Positions 1-38,319 of a stretch of 64,000 bases of DNA are shown here, in pieces. The number at the start of each line of letters is the position of its first letter. Positions within the stretch are counted from its first letter, which is position 1. Location: positions 19,888,782 to 19,952,781 of the forward strand of contig CM071579.1 of NCBI GenBank assembly GCA_036426205.1. Reading direction: 5' to 3'. The notes under the pieces were generated by a model. It saw nothing but the letters and a program-made list of their open reading frames with translations. It had not been told where the DNA came from and did no database searches. Source of the stretch: Ascaphus truei. Its lineage: Eukaryota > Chordata > Amphibia > Anura > Ascaphidae. The translations under genes and the position numbers were made by a program.

Positions 1-1345
1 CTGTAGAGTGACGATAGTCAGATCATGGGCTGTCAGACTCAAAGAAATCCTTATTCAACAAAAGCTGCCAAAAGCGCACACAATGTGTGCACTGTAATAT
101 TGTGCAATATAATGGTCCAATAAGACCTATAGCGAGAGATGATAAAAACCTTAAATCAATAGCCCATAAGGCAATTATTAAACACAGTGTACTTCAGTGA
201 TTGTGAAAGTGTAATACCCCAAATAATCTTATTGGAAATACAAACTTCCCTCTGGGAGTCAGGGGAACTGCAGCTGGTCCAAGGAGGGGGATGTCAAAGC
301 ATCGCCATCTATAGGAGCAGGGAGAGAAAAGAAAGCGCAGAACCCCTCGTAGCGTAGTAATCTGAAATATATTGTAATAATATATAAATGGTGAGATATG
401 CACCATATATTATGCATCTATCAGATGGTCACTATACTTTATCACACAGTGACTACTACCGCTACTGTATATGATATCAAGGTGATATAAGTCTGCAGCT
501 TCTGAGGACCATATACCTATTATTAAATTGGGAATAGTCACTTGCACTTATTATGGGTTCCTCTGACTCCACTACGAGGACTATCTATGTTTTTAACATT
601 TGAGTGTTTAATGAATTGGATGTATTAAAATGTTATTATTTTCATTTTTAACCCTCTCCTGACTATAGCACACCACGTAGCAGAATCATATTATAGGGTA
701 TTATGCCATATACCATTTACTAGGCAATGAGTGCACAACCGGCGGTGCTTTTTTGACCCTATTTCTTGGGGTCGTTCGTTATACGTCTTGCTATACATAC
801 CCAGAAATCCACTAATTGAAAGGTGCTAGCTAAAACCTCATGTGCATGGTATATGTTCTAATAACTAATATCAATCTTTTACATTAATACTCTCACTGAT
901 ATGCCCACTAATTAGGCGTAATCTACAAAGTAAATAAAAGTGCATAAATAACAGCTCAAAACCTGAGTAAATACATAAACATGTTAACAACAATATATAT
1001 GAAAAAATTGTTGTATACAAAAACAATACTAATCTAAAACATGTACAAATACAATTAACAACCAATGTAAATAGCTTTATCAAATGAATAATTTAATGAA
1101 CAAGAGAGGACTATTGTTTGATTGTTAAATTAAAACTGGCTTGTTTAAGAGGACAACAAATATATTGAAAATGAATGCATGCTAAACGGTATACATCACA
1201 ATTGCTATACAGTACTAAATAATATTAAATAATGATCAACTGTACATCCTGTCATGAAGAATCACTGAAAATGACTATAAATAGTATTACCTAATTGGAA
1301 AAGAGAAGGAATTACTAGGCAGAAACAATATTACTGGATACCAAG
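1..1345. other. AT-rich stretch, nothing firm recognised
   Basis: No conserved coding motif is visible on either strand. The part next to 1566 could be the 5' region of the Penelope-like element that follows, but nothing in the bases proves it. Confidence 0.4.
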
Positions 1346-1424
1346 TATATATATATATCTAGATATATATATATATATATTATATATATATATTATATAT
1401 ATATATTATATATATATATATATA
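1346..1424. repeat. (TA)n microsatellite
   Basis: A nearly pure AT/TA run with a few TT junctions and one CTAG interruption. Length is likely variable between alleles. Confidence 0.9.
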
Positions 1425-1565
1425 ACATACACAAAAAATGAATACCGCATCAACAGCCAACAAATAAATTCATTATCTAAACCTATCTTTACCAGAAAAA
1501 TAACTGAAAAGAAATTACAGAAAAATAATTAAACTGCTAGGCGGTGCTAGAGGAGTAAAGTAAAT

Positions 1566-2957
1566 ATGAAAACACAGAAAAAGAAACCTCTAAAGAGCAC
1601 TCAGACTGAGTTTTCATTTCTCGTAAACTTATGCAAGTCTTTATACAGTTCAAACCCATCTGATCCGTTAGATTTAGAGAAGGTAAGACCTCTACTAAGT
1701 TTACGAGAAATGTTACGCTTAAGAGACACTTTATCAAAACTGATCAAGAGAACCCAATCAAAATACCTGAAGTACAAACTTTGACCATGTTGGAGAATGA
1801 GGGAGATGACCTTGTGTGTAAACATACACCTTTTAAACCAAGGTCAAAATTCTACCCTGCCCAATCCAAGGGCCACCACGTGGAAACATTCTTCAATATG
1901 GTTAACAGTGAGTTCCTCGAATTAACTAAAACTTTTAAAGCTAAGAGTATTAAACATAATATTAGTTTTAATGAAAATATAGCCTTAAGATGTTTAAAAG
2001 ATAATTCTAATTTAATCATCAGGCAAGCTGATAAGGGGGGCGGTGTGGTCCTCCAGGACCGTAAGGTATATGAGGCTGAGGCCAACCACCTCCTTGGAGA
2101 TCAAGCTTTTTATATTAAAATTGCTAAAGATCCAACTGTAGAGTATACAGCTTTATTAAAACAGCTTCTTACAGTAGCTATGGATGAATTGGTACTTTCT
2201 AAATTAGAGTTTGATTTTTTATATTCAGAATGTCCCCGAGTACCTATTTTTTTATCATTTGCCCAAGATTCATAAATCTTTAGTTAACCCCCCTGGTCGC
2301 CCTATCATCTCAGGCATCCAGTCACTCACATCCAACCTCTCACAGTATGTTGATTTCTTTTTACAAAGCTATGTAGTTAAAATGCCTGCTTATTTGAAAG
2401 ATACTTCATCGGTGCTTCAGATTTTTTCTGGCTTCGAATGAAAGAAGTCATATAAGTGGTTGACTTGTGACGTCCAGGCGTTATATACCCACATCCCACA
2501 CGACAAGGGTTTGTCGGCGATAAGGTTGGTCCTGGAGGAAGACAGTTTACTGCACCCCCTGAATGTGGAATTCATACTAAAAGCAATTGAATTCATATTA
2601 ACACATAATTATTTTCTCTTTCTGTCCCAGTTTTTCTTGCAGGTTTGCGGAACTGCAATGGGGACTAGATTTTCCCCCAGTTTCGCGAACCTGTATATGG
2701 GAGACTGGGAGAGGAAGAGGATTTGGACCAACAACCCCTACAGTAGGAATGTTGTGATATGGAAACGCTTTATCGACGACATCCTGTGTGTGTGGGATGG
2801 TAATGATCAAGAATTGTTACATTTCATAGATTATCTTAATGATAATGATATGAATTTGATCTTCAGCCACATTTCCAACGAGCGATCTATCAATTTCCTC
2901 ACTCATCTTGTTTCTCATCTGTTTAAAGACCTTGAGAATCCAACTCACCCAAAATAG
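1566..2957 (+). pseudogene. Penelope-like element reverse transcriptase, broken and 3'-truncated
   Basis: Reading frames in sequence carry the reverse transcriptase motifs of Penelope-like elements: QADKGGGVV near 2030, LPKIHK and PPGRPIISG near 2260-2310, TCDVQALYTHIP near 2463, CGTAMGTRFSPSFANLY near 2650, and the catalytic box KRFIDDILCVW near 2765-2797. The frame shifts around 1780 and again around 2240-2270, and a TGA interrupts at 2439-2441. Homology ends near 2900, before any GIY-YIG endonuclease, where a minisatellite begins. It is therefore a dead, truncated copy. It is related to the copy at 46123-48095 but not the same subfamily. Confidence 0.9.
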
Positions 2958-2984
2958 AACAGAGGCTGCAAACACTTTACACTT

Positions 2985-3171
2985 ACAACCGGGAGGGGTG
3001 GTATGCGGGTGTGTTTCTGTACAACCGGGAGGGGTGGTGTGTGGGTGTTTCTGTACAACCAAGAGGGGTGGTGTGTGTGTGTGTTTCTGTACAACCAAGA
3101 GGGGTGGTGTGTGTGTGTGTGTGTGTTTCTGTACAACCAAGAGGGGTGGTGTGTGCGCATGTTGCTGCACT
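2985..3171. repeat. Minisatellite, about 5 units of 34-42 bp
   Basis: Units begin ACAACC(GG/AA)GAGGGGTGGT and end in a variable GT run plus TTTCTGT. Size differences come from the inner GT tract. It abuts the 3' break of the Penelope-like element. Confidence 0.88.
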
Positions 3172-5280
3172 TTAATTTTATTATTGGTTAAAGAACTTAT
3201 TTCCGGTTCACAGGGCTAAGCTCAGCGCCCATGTCACACATCGCGTCTGATTATGCCCATTTATGCCTAATCATCCATGCTTTTGTGAGAACATTTGGGG
3301 ATTAAAGAAAAACTAATTAATAACTATTTTACACTTCGTTTTCCAGAAACAACATCTGCCACTTGCATATCTCCCATTTCTGGAAGCTGAATGGCAAGAC
3401 ATCCATTGCTTATCTGGCACTGAAAGGGTGAAAGAGCAACGTTACACTGCGCCGTCAGGAACGTATTTATCATGGTGCACTCTGATGTGGCAATGTGAGG
3501 TCAGCAAAATGCAGCTCGCCCGCTTTCTAAGTAAACGGACATGTTGGTGTCAAGATGTTAAATGACCATGTTTAATTCCATCCAATCACTAATCAGCAAC
3601 ATAAGCAAAATGAGGCAATAAGATGGACTGGAGTAATCAAATGCTTCATGGTCCGTTTCAGCAGCGGATGGTCCACCAACAGCCTCGCTGGTAAGAGCTT
3701 GGTGTTTCCTGGCACACTGTCATTCATGCTAACGCTTCAAAGCAGCAGTTGTCACCCCCGCCCAGCCAGAAGCAGCATATAAAACACCTGTAATGTTAGT
3801 ATCTTGCACCGCTATATTTTAATATATTTTGTATTAAAAATATATATCATGATTTCATAATCTGTAGTGTCAGATTACCACGGTAACTTTTAGACTGTTC
3901 TGGACTCTGGAGAAGAGTTCCGGTTTAACTTTCCAGACACAAAAGCAGCAAGACTTGCGTTTTTTTTTAATAAATTCGTTGTGTATTAGACACTTAGTGC
4001 ATTAAAAAAATATATATTTATTTTCCAACTCCACCTTCAATGAGTTCTAATAATGCACTGAGCATCCTCTGGCTGCTTAGCAACCATTTAGAATGTCACA
4101 TCCACAGTTTAATGAAGGACCTTAGACAGACAAGAGGGGAAGGAGTGAGTGCAGTAGGTGGCACGGATTAACCACGATGGTTCGTTCGTGCCTCTGCGGG
4201 GGAGGGAAGAAGTGGCTCAGGCTATCGAAATGCTTCTTTTAGAAGGAGTATTCAGATTTGATGGTGGCGAGAGAAGGTGCTTGGCATATACCAGTGTGAG
4301 GGAAAATTTAACCTTTTACCATTGGCCCTGTTATGCCCCTCACATGGTTCTTTAGAAGCATACGGCAAAGCACATTCATAAATGTGTCCGCTAGTTTGTT
4401 TGTTCCATGTCCTCAAATAAACAAGGGAGATCAAAGATCCAAAGTCTGCATTGAATACAGATATAAAAAACAAGCTACCTCTCATCTCAAATGTGTTTAC
4501 ATTAAGTACTGGTTTTAATCAGCGCTAACCCAAACAGAACACAACAACTTTATATAATAAACTCAGCAGATATCTAAAGTTCCCGGATAAGATACTGCAA
4601 CTTAGTGAGGTTTCACACTTATTATAATAACAAACTCCAGTGTGGTCTCTCTAAATGGCCCTTATTCTGTAAGCTGCTCTAGTGCCGATTCTGCCCGATT
4701 GCACGGAAAGCCCCATAGAAGTCAGCAAGAGGAAGCGGTCATCTAGGCCGAGCCCACTCAGCGCGCAGCATTTAACAAGACCAACAAATACGTTGTTCCA
4801 AACTTACACCAAATCTGAATTTAGAAGCCCGCCCAGTGACCACGGTGGTCAGAAGAATTTAAAAAAAAAAAATAGTTTACACTGGATCGCAAATGTGGAA
4901 GAAATGTAAAATAAACCTCCGCTGGCTTGCCTGAGCAACTTGGGCCATAAGTGCTAAAATGTTGCCAGAGCGTGAGAGATTCAAGAGTCCTAAATGCTTG
5001 ATAACAGCCAAGATTGACAGTAAATATTACAAACCATATACTGTATATATATTATTGACGCTATTAGAGTTGGGGTTCCTTACAATGCATCTTATCTCAG
5101 ACGCGCTATTAGAGAGGGTTGCTGTTCCTCAGAATTTCACATAGGGTTTGATAACCTAAAAAGGTTGGAGACCACAGCCATAACTGATTAAAAAAAAACC
5201 ACTCCATGAGAAATGTAGTCCGGAAGGAGACGAGAGAGAGCAAAGTTATGATTAAAGAAGACGCCAAAGAAATCACAAAA
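3172..5280. other. Intergenic stretch, nothing recognised
   Basis: Short open frames only, with no protein family motif, strong repeat structure or RNA gene signature. It lies beyond the likely 3' end of FAR1. Confidence 0.5.
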
Positions 5281-5286
5281 AGTCAA

Positions 5287-5292
5287 TTTATT
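5287..5292 (-). other. Candidate distal polyadenylation signal
   Basis: AATAAA on the minus strand, about 2 kb past the FAR1 stop. It would give a long 3' UTR, as is usual for this gene in vertebrates. Confidence 0.35.
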
Positions 5293-6235
5293 GAATGTTT
5301 TGTAGCTACGGATGGTCTCACACGCTAAGGCATGGTCCTAAACCATGGCAGAGATTTAATAGCTACACAGGTTTGTAAAAGCTATGACATTTTGAACGAT
5401 GTATTACAGAAAACAGTTTAGCTTCAACAGGGAAGCATTTCAAATGTTTTCCAAATTAGACCCACACCTACATAAAATAGGTGCCTTGGAATTAACCTTA
5501 CACCCCGAATAAGCACTCTACATGTAATTTTAGGTAGGAACAAGTTTCACAAATCTCAGCTAAACTTCAGCACAAATGTTTACATTAGCAATTTGTGTTA
5601 AACAAACCAGATAAGATACCGAGAATCTAAAGGGCTTGTAAGAGTCAATTAACCAAGTACATGCTATGAGCAGATTCTAAATGGGAAGTTTTATGTTTAT
5701 GCAAATAATGCTTTACAGGGAAATCAATTGAATGTTAATGATTTTTTTTTTTTAAATAAATTATATTTAAGGAGCTGCATTCATCTCTGAATAAACATGT
5801 AAAAAGGAGGGGGGGAAAATGTGACAAGTATTACACTGCTTATTGCAGCGATCATCAAGGTTAGTTCCTGTACAATAATTAAACACTTCCTAAACCAGGG
5901 TTTTTTTTTTGTTTTTGTTTTTTTAAACAAAAGACAAAGCCCTAATGCTGTAGCCATTTTGTCTTTTGTTATATACATGGTCCAATCCCAATAATACTCC
6001 TTTTGACAAAAAAAATATATATGGTGTGGTGGGTTTGGGTTCTGTGCTTGCAGGGGTTTTATGTTTTGTTCTGGGGGGGGTTAAGCAAAATTCAGGTTAA
6101 ACGAAAAAATAAAGAAGAAAAAAACCACGCTGGAACAAAAGAAGTGAAAGAGAAGCGACTTTGGATATCCCTTAGTGAGTGGTAATGGGGAGATCCATTA
6201 GCAACTGTAAAAGATGTTACCAAGAGTTCTGGAGG

Positions 6236-6248
6236 TTTATTCTTTATT
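6236..6248 (-). other. Candidate polyadenylation signals (two overlapping AATAAA)
   Basis: Two AATAAA hexamers occur within 13 nt on the minus strand, about 1.06 kb past the FAR1 stop. This doubled signal is the strongest of the candidates seen. Confidence 0.45.
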
Positions 6249-6683
6249 GTACAAGCACTACAAAAAAATAATTAGCAACCGACAATGACATTCCTTTTAG
6301 TGGTCACTTTGTTATACCGCAGTTATATGCAACACATACAGATCAAACAGCATTATTCATTCATTTCCTATGCATATAAAAACTACGGAAAAGGTTCAAA
6401 CCTGGTGCGATTTGTTTTTGTAAATCAATGCACGGCAAAATGGTGTGAATACAAAAACCAAACAAACAAAAACAAACAACATGCGTTGAAATAAAATGGA
6501 GGCAGGGAGGAGAGTTAAAGCAAGAGAGAAAATAGGGCATTCAAGGGAATGAGAGAGAAAAGGGACAAGAGAAAGGTAGAAAGTGAGAGGAGGTAACAAA
6601 CAAGGGAGGATTTCAAAAAAAGGCAGACAAACTAACAGGGCTTTATTCACAAAGAGGCATCATAAGCAGCAAGCCCGCTAACG

Positions 6684-6863
6684 CAGGGGCGGCCAATGCC
6701 AGTCCTCAAGGGCCACCAACAGGTCAGGTTCTCGGGACATCACAGCTTCAGCACAGGCGGCTCAAAGGCTCAGTTGACTAATTGAGCCACCTGTGCTGAA
6801 GCTGGGATATCCTGAAAACCTGACCTGTTGATGGCCCTTGAGGACGACAGCTGGCCATCCCTG
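6684..6863. mobile_element. Palindromic hAT-type MITE, family A, in FAR1 3' UTR
   Basis: This element begins CAGGGGCGGCCAATGCC and ends in its inverse, ...GGCCATCCCTG. The two halves pair nearly along the whole length. Flanking 8-mers CGCTAACG and CACTAAAG match at 6 of 8 positions, as expected for an aged 8-bp hAT target duplication. Confidence 0.8.
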
Positions 6864-7306
6864 CACTAAAGTGAAAGGCAGAAACATGCACAGCAGCTTT
6901 GTGAACGGAGGACGACACACGCAGGGACCACATGGTGCCGGAGACCATGCGCGCCACCATTAACAACTTGGGGAAAGGAAAACAGTGGGTGTCAACAGTT
7001 AAAGGCCCGAAATGTCATGCACATAAGGCAAAAATATAACGTGACGCTTAATTATTAACTGTAAGTGAAAAGATTTTTATGCAAAAATCAAATGTTATGA
7101 AATAATTTTGCGCCTTTCTAATGCTGGTTCAATCTGACTTGTGTAGTTTATCTTTAAGGTACACTTGACATGTCATAACGCAAACAGAATGTGTTCTCTG
7201 GCCCTGGGATGGTGGGGTGGCTGTACAGAACATGACATAGTACATTTGACAGGTTTTGTGCAGTTTGCCACTGTATGCATAGATGTCCAAATACAGTGTC
7301 CAGTCC

Positions 7307-33034
<25,728 letters not shown>

Positions 33035-33047
33035 GTTGAACCAAGTC
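33035..33047 (-). other. FAR1: FAR1 5' UTR, last 13 nt
   Basis: Thirteen untranslated bases lie between the splice acceptor (AG at 33049-33048) and the ATG. The presence of an acceptor here implies at least one non-coding upstream exon. I could not place that exon in 33-64 kb, so it may lie outside the window. Confidence 0.8.
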
Positions 33048-33117
33048 CTAAAACACACAAAAGGGAATTCATGAGCTGCACAGAACACCTTTTTACCAGC
33101 TATAGTGTCCCCTACCT

Positions 33118-33384
33118 CAGGGGTGCGCTAATTTTTCAGTCTGCGCCCCCGTCTGCTCTCCCCACCCCCTTACCTGTTCTCCGGCGTCTTCTGACATATC
33201 GCCATGGCAACCCTGCGGCGTCATTTGACGTCGCGAAGCCAGAAGCTGCACGAGACCAGGTAAGTGAGTTAGAGGCCTCGCACACGCGCTCCCACTGCAT
33301 TTCATTTAAATGCTTTGGGGGAAGAGCGGGGAACTGCTGCGCCCACCCCAGAAAATCTGACGCCCCCCACTTTGCACACCCCTG
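33118..33384. mobile_element. hAT-type MITE, family B, complete
   Basis: It starts CAGGGGTGCGCTAATTTTTC and ends ACTTTGCACACCCCTG. Flanking 8-mers CCCTACCT and CCCTACCC match at 7 of 8. The GC-rich interior contains CGTCATTTGACGTCG, seen also at 54350 and 58600. It sits 70 bp upstream of the first FAR1 coding exon, in intron 1. Confidence 0.85.
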
Positions 33385-33392
33385 CCCTACCC

Positions 33393-35120
33393 AATGCTTT
33401 TAAACAGGTGGCAGTGAAGGGTCCCTGATCATGCAAAGCTGTGCTGTCTACAACCAGTAAAAGGAGCCCAGGAAACCGGCCTAGCAGTCGGTTCTCAAGG
33501 CCTGATCACAATCACTGATGGAGAAGGGGACTGGCATTGTTGCTTTATCTAGTGTTGTAGCTCCATGAAGATGTATGAAATGACCAGCATCCAAGGCCTT
33601 GAGAAGTGATGGAGAAGTAGACAAATCAAGGATCAACCAAGTGTGCTATTAAAAAAAAAAAAAGAGGAAATTGAGGATCAAGAGACTCGGTCAGCTCAGT
33701 GTGTCCTTGGGCAAGGACCCAGCTCTGTCTTGGAAACAAAAAACACTAAAACTGTCAATGAGACAGAATCACAGCACCAGCTGTATAAAATGCAACAAGA
33801 TCATAACAGGATGGGTGGAATTCATTGAAAGTACTTCTGAACATTCACAACACGAAGATAAAAAAAAAATCCTATGCCAAAGAATGCAGTTTACTAAAAC
33901 CAACTGCGGAAAATACCATTACCGATTCTATGGAACAGTGAAAATAAATAAAAATATATAATATTTTTTATTTGTTTTTTTCATACATACATATACTTTT
34001 ATTATATACAGCCTTTGATTACCTTAATTAAAAACAAATAACCTAAGATGCTGATCAATTAGTTCTCCCGTGATCGATCAGCAAACATCCTGCTTCCCCC
34101 AGGGTTCACTAAATGGCTGCCTTTCAGTTTCAATCAATTCTTCAGCCAGTGTAACTCAGAAGCTACAATTTATCCTTATATCACCAAGGCAACATTATCG
34201 ATTGTTACAGTTCGCCATAAAAACTGCTGGGAATATTGGCAACAAATCGTCACAAACAGGAAAGTGTTACAAAGATCTTGCACTGCTGGGGATGTGTGTT
34301 TGACTTGCTATAGAAATCAAACGATGCTCAGTATATTTAAAAAAAAAAAAATAATAAATAGGTGGTTAGTCACTGTAGTAATTTCAGGAAAGGAGGAGGA
34401 GGAGCAGGAAATTTTAATATAATAGTTTGTCCTTCAATAAATAACATGCTAGTCTCGCTAGAAGCATTTTATTCAAATCTTTATTGTAAACCAACTGGTA
34501 GTTTACAAAACGTAACCCCTTAAAAAGTTTCAAAGCACCATCTTAAGAATATTAAACTAGGTGTGGTTAAAGCACCAACTGAGATAGTTATCATGTCATA
34601 CACAGGATTACAATGTCAAATGACCTGTAGTTTATTATAGAATACAGGTGGGAACGCACCGACACTCCTATATAAAAGAATTCATATTTTATGACAACAC
34701 GGGATACATTCTAGTAATATATACTGGCAGGTAGCATTCACTACAGCTTAAAAGTGTGACGGAACGGGAAAATCAATATAATGTCAAATCTACTTAAACA
34801 AAATTATACTAGATAAGATAAAGGAAGATAAATAGACAGTCTTATCAGAATAAGCATGTTTAACTCCAATCTATTGATTAGCGCAAGCAATATTCCAGTA
34901 AGTGGGTGCTTAGGTGAATGATGTTCTATAAACCACAGAGTAAGTAAACACTCAATAAAATACTTGACTTGCTCTGGGCTCAGAGATCTGTATTTTACGT
35001 ACAGCCTCGTTTGCGTTCGAGTCTGTTTCGTGGGATGTGTGGAAAGTGTATGGTACAGACTGGCAACATTGTACACGGTTTTCACATCAATAGACTGGGG
35101 TGGAGAAGAGGGGGGTCTAA
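33393..35120. other. Upstream/intron-1 DNA, nothing recognised
   Basis: Apart from A runs and a GATCGATCAGC segment near 34072 that echoes the TTAA-type MITE at 27498, I see no feature. Confidence 0.45.
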
Positions 35121-35121
35121 A

Positions 35122-35225
35122 GCAGGGGTACTAAACTCCACGCCTCAAGGAACTCCTCCCCCAAACAGGTCAGGTTTTCAAGATATCTCTGCTTCAGCAC
35201 AGGTGTCTCAATCTCCCCTGCTCTA
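35122..35225. mobile_element. hAT-type MITE, family A, half copy
   Basis: Begins GCAGGGGTACTAAACTCCACGC and stops after the first arm (CACAGGTGTCTCAATC). Confidence 0.7.
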
Positions 35226-35409
35226 AAGTAGGTAGGGAGAAAAAAAAAACATTTCAGTGCCGCAGGGTTCTGCCACCTCTGTGGCCACTGACCCTCCGGC
35301 ACTAGTAATCATGTGACCCGCACACCCTTCTGTTTGCGGTCAGCACACCCCCCATCGTGAGTAAGGCCGAGAAACCAAGCAAAAAGGCCATGATGTTCAG
35401 TATCTCATA

Positions 35410-35437
35410 TGGGCCCGGGGGGGGGGGGGGGGGGGAG
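35410..35437. repeat. Poly-G run
   Basis: About 26 consecutive G after GGGCCC. Exact length is not reliable from sequencing. Confidence 0.9.
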
Positions 35438-35927
35438 AACACCCTTAATGATGTACATCAATAGGGCACTAAAGGGGTTACATTTCTTAGGGGCCTCCGA
35501 ATGGGAAAGGGTTTGTCAATCAAATGTTCTTTGCCCTTAAAGATAAGGGGAGCGGGGACTCTGGCTGTACAAGCACTTGCTGATCCCAGGAATTAATCCA
35601 TTTTGGTCCTAGAAGGGATTTCCCCTTTAAGATGGTAAATACAGCACCAAGACATGAGTGACTGCCCAGGAAGAGAACAGATGGCATAACCGGATGTTGC
35701 AGGACCTGCGAGCAGTAAACATGGAGGAGACTTCCGTGTCGTTTCTGAGAAATGAAGAAATCTGACTAACAACATGGCCACCACTCCGTGTATATATATA
35801 TATATAGCAAGGGAGACAGGATAAAAGCAAAATACTCAATAAATAAGCGATACAATTCCCTCGCTCCCTTCTGTCTCTTTGAATTGTGTGGCCTATTTAG
35901 ATGCACCGGATTGCACGTCTGGCTGTA

Positions 35928-36030
35928 GATCAGGTGTGTCAAACTCCGTTCTCAAGGGCCACTGAATGAGCCACCTGTGCTGAAGCAGGGATTGGTGGCC
36001 CTTGAGGACAGAGTTTATCACTCCTGCAGT
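35928..36030. mobile_element. hAT-type MITE, family A, internally deleted
   Basis: It contains AACTCCGTTCTCAAGGGCCACTGA, and the second arm GGTGGCCCTTGAGGACAGAG ends near CACTCCTG. Confidence 0.72.
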
Positions 36031-36880
36031 AGATAAATCAAACGTCCTCAGGCCATCTCCCCTCGAATGTATTTCGTTATAGTGTGTGCTATACAGGTTT
36101 AGCTCAGCTGGGTGTGTCCGTACCGGCAGACGGACAAAACCGTTGACTGCATGAAAGGGTTTCAAATGCGTTAGTTCAGGTAAAAGCAGCAATCCCTCCA
36201 AAAGCCGACATGAGGTTAATAATATTAAGTTAATAACTTGTCCCGAGCAGGTCCTGCTCTTAAAATACAAAGGATTCTCGTGTTAATATCATTTACGTAA
36301 CGTAGAACTTGTGGGTTACTGCGATGAACGGCAGACTGCAGTGGGCTCTGGGAAGAGTGGGCTTCATTTTAACCTCCCTACCGTTGTGGCTTCCTATTGA
36401 GCTATGTTACGTAGAAGATAAACCTCCATGTTGTTTCCCCTGGAGGGGGTGCTACCGGCAGACCCTTCCCCAGTTCTCAGGAACCAGGGTATCCCCAGAG
36501 TTGAAATGAACACTGTTCAGCTCCAAAGACCCCTGCTTCCTATACAGGTAAACAAAGCGCTTCCCCCCCGCCCCCCACACATCAAAATAAACCAAGCATG
36601 TGCAACACACACACACACACACACCTTAACCCCAGTACTCTGGGCCTCGCTATTTATCACGGGCAGACAACACGCCCTGTTAAATGTATCCTAATGGACA
36701 CAGGCTGCAGGTATAACAAATAGGAGGCCTTCAGGAAGTAGCCAAACCAATTTACTAGGCGAGGCCGTAATGAGCTAAATGTAACTAATGGCACTGATGT
36801 TAATAGCTTACAGTAAGTAGTTAACCCCTTAAAAACAACCATTATTGAAAAGCATTTCCACAGGATTTCCTGGATTTCCC
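36031..36880. other. Upstream DNA with a diffuse repeat
   Basis: The stretch 36380-36540 (GCTTCCTATTGAGC, GTTCAGCTCCAAAGACC) resembles 30203-30444. A short CA run lies at 36607-36625. Nothing else recognised. Confidence 0.45.
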
Positions 36881-36884
36881 ATGG

Positions 36885-36965
36885 GAGAAGCGCAGGGATT
36901 CACTTTCTGTTTTTGCACATATGTATGCCAAACTTTTCACCAGCAGCATGCTCCTTACATGGAGA
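36885..36965. repeat. Duplicated 80-bp segment, copy 1
   Basis: GGGAGAAGCGCAGGGATTCA through GCAGCATGCTCCTTACATGG. It recurs at 37445-37522 with a small deletion. Confidence 0.85.
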
Positions 36966-37444
36966 AGCGCAGTGAATATATACATTTGTTTTACATTTTC
37001 TGCTGGGCCGAATTAAATCCATATCAGCATGCTTCCAGTGGGCACCACTATTAGGGGGTGATTAATGTATTTAGCCAATCCACCTGTAACTGCTTATTGA
37101 GCAGCATGTGGGAGGTTAGTCCCTCCTTTTCAGGTATATCATCTCCCAGTAAGGTCCCAATAAATTCACTTTACTTGCATACATGTAAGTATCTTCACTG
37201 GTATATACCAGTTTGTAACTGCACTAAGTTACATAAGCTTATGCATAGTATATTAACACCTCCAGGGTATATTTCACAGAACATTTGAATGCATTTAGCA
37301 TAGGGACCTGCTACTAAGACTTGCCTTGACGTTGGTTTGCAGGCTTGTCATTATTTGATCAAAGGATGGAACCAAAAGTCGCCTTTGTCTAACAGACGTA
37401 GGTTTCACTATGTATATTTATCTCCCCGTTTATTGTAAGCCCAA

Positions 37445-37522
37445 TGGGAGAAGCGCAGGGATTCACTTTCTGTTTTTTCACATATGTATAGCCAATCCAG
37501 CAGCATGCTCCTTACATGGAGA
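37445..37522. repeat. Duplicated 80-bp segment, copy 2
   Basis: Direct copy of 36885-36965, about 560 bp away. It is followed at once by the CA-rich repeat. Confidence 0.85.
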
Positions 37523-37581
37523 CACACACACACACACACACGGAGACACACACACACACGGAGACACACACACAAATGGAG

Positions 37582-37611
<30 letters not shown>
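37519..37611. repeat. GGAGA(CA)n compound microsatellite
   Basis: Four blocks of CA runs separated by (C/T)GGAGA. The flanking GGAGA comes from the duplicated segment. Confidence 0.92.
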
Positions 37612-37615
<4 letters not shown>

Positions 37616-38316
37616 TTACATTAATTTGAACAGATCTCAGTCATTGAAAAGTATCGTCATAACATGTTGAATATGGGCCCACGCAGTGTGACAGACAAGA
37701 GTCTTCGTTGTTTGAACAGATTAAAATATTGAGCCATTTAAATGCCAATGAGAAATCACCTTCAGGAATCTAGAGGCAATTCAAATGAATGTCTAAAAAG
37801 ACTTTGTATTATCTGGATTAGAAAGTCAGAGCATACCTACAACAGCCTATTTGGACACATTCCACTACAGCTTTACAGATTTGTGTTTTAAATACACTTG
37901 GCACTGAAGCAGCCAACATACTAACCGCAACTTTACAGGAAGACAAATAATTAGGATTAGTCTTTACACAGAATACGGACAAAATGTTTGCATTTTGTTA
38001 CCAATACATGTTGGTTTTGGGAAGCTTTCCAAATGCTGTAGAACAAATATGATCAAATAGAAAGCGTACAAGTATCTAAACCTGTAAAATGCAGTGTATT
38101 TAAAATGAGAGGCAGGACAAGCAAGACCGCGCAAGTGATCTCTACTATTATATTTATTTATAAAATGTGTTAACAGGAAGTAATACAGCGCGAGTTACCT
38201 CTCGTTTTCATGTATGTCCTGGGCACGGAGCTATGATGACAGATACATGCTTACAAATACATAGTTACATTAAGTGAGCCGGGTTATACATTATATACAA
38301 GACATTGCATGCACAG
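37612..38316. other. Upstream DNA, nothing recognised
   Basis: No repeat or coding signal that I can support. Confidence 0.45.
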
Positions 38317-38319
38317 TAA

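Larger units (their letters stand above)
5262..7306 (-). other. FAR1: FAR1 3' UTR (extent inferred)
   Basis: The sequence after the stop codon carries several AATAAA signals on the minus strand: 6642-6647, an overlapping pair at 6236-6248, and 5287-5292. Any of these could end the mRNA. A palindromic MITE sits inside at 6684-6863. The far limit is a guess based on the last signal. Confidence 0.5.
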
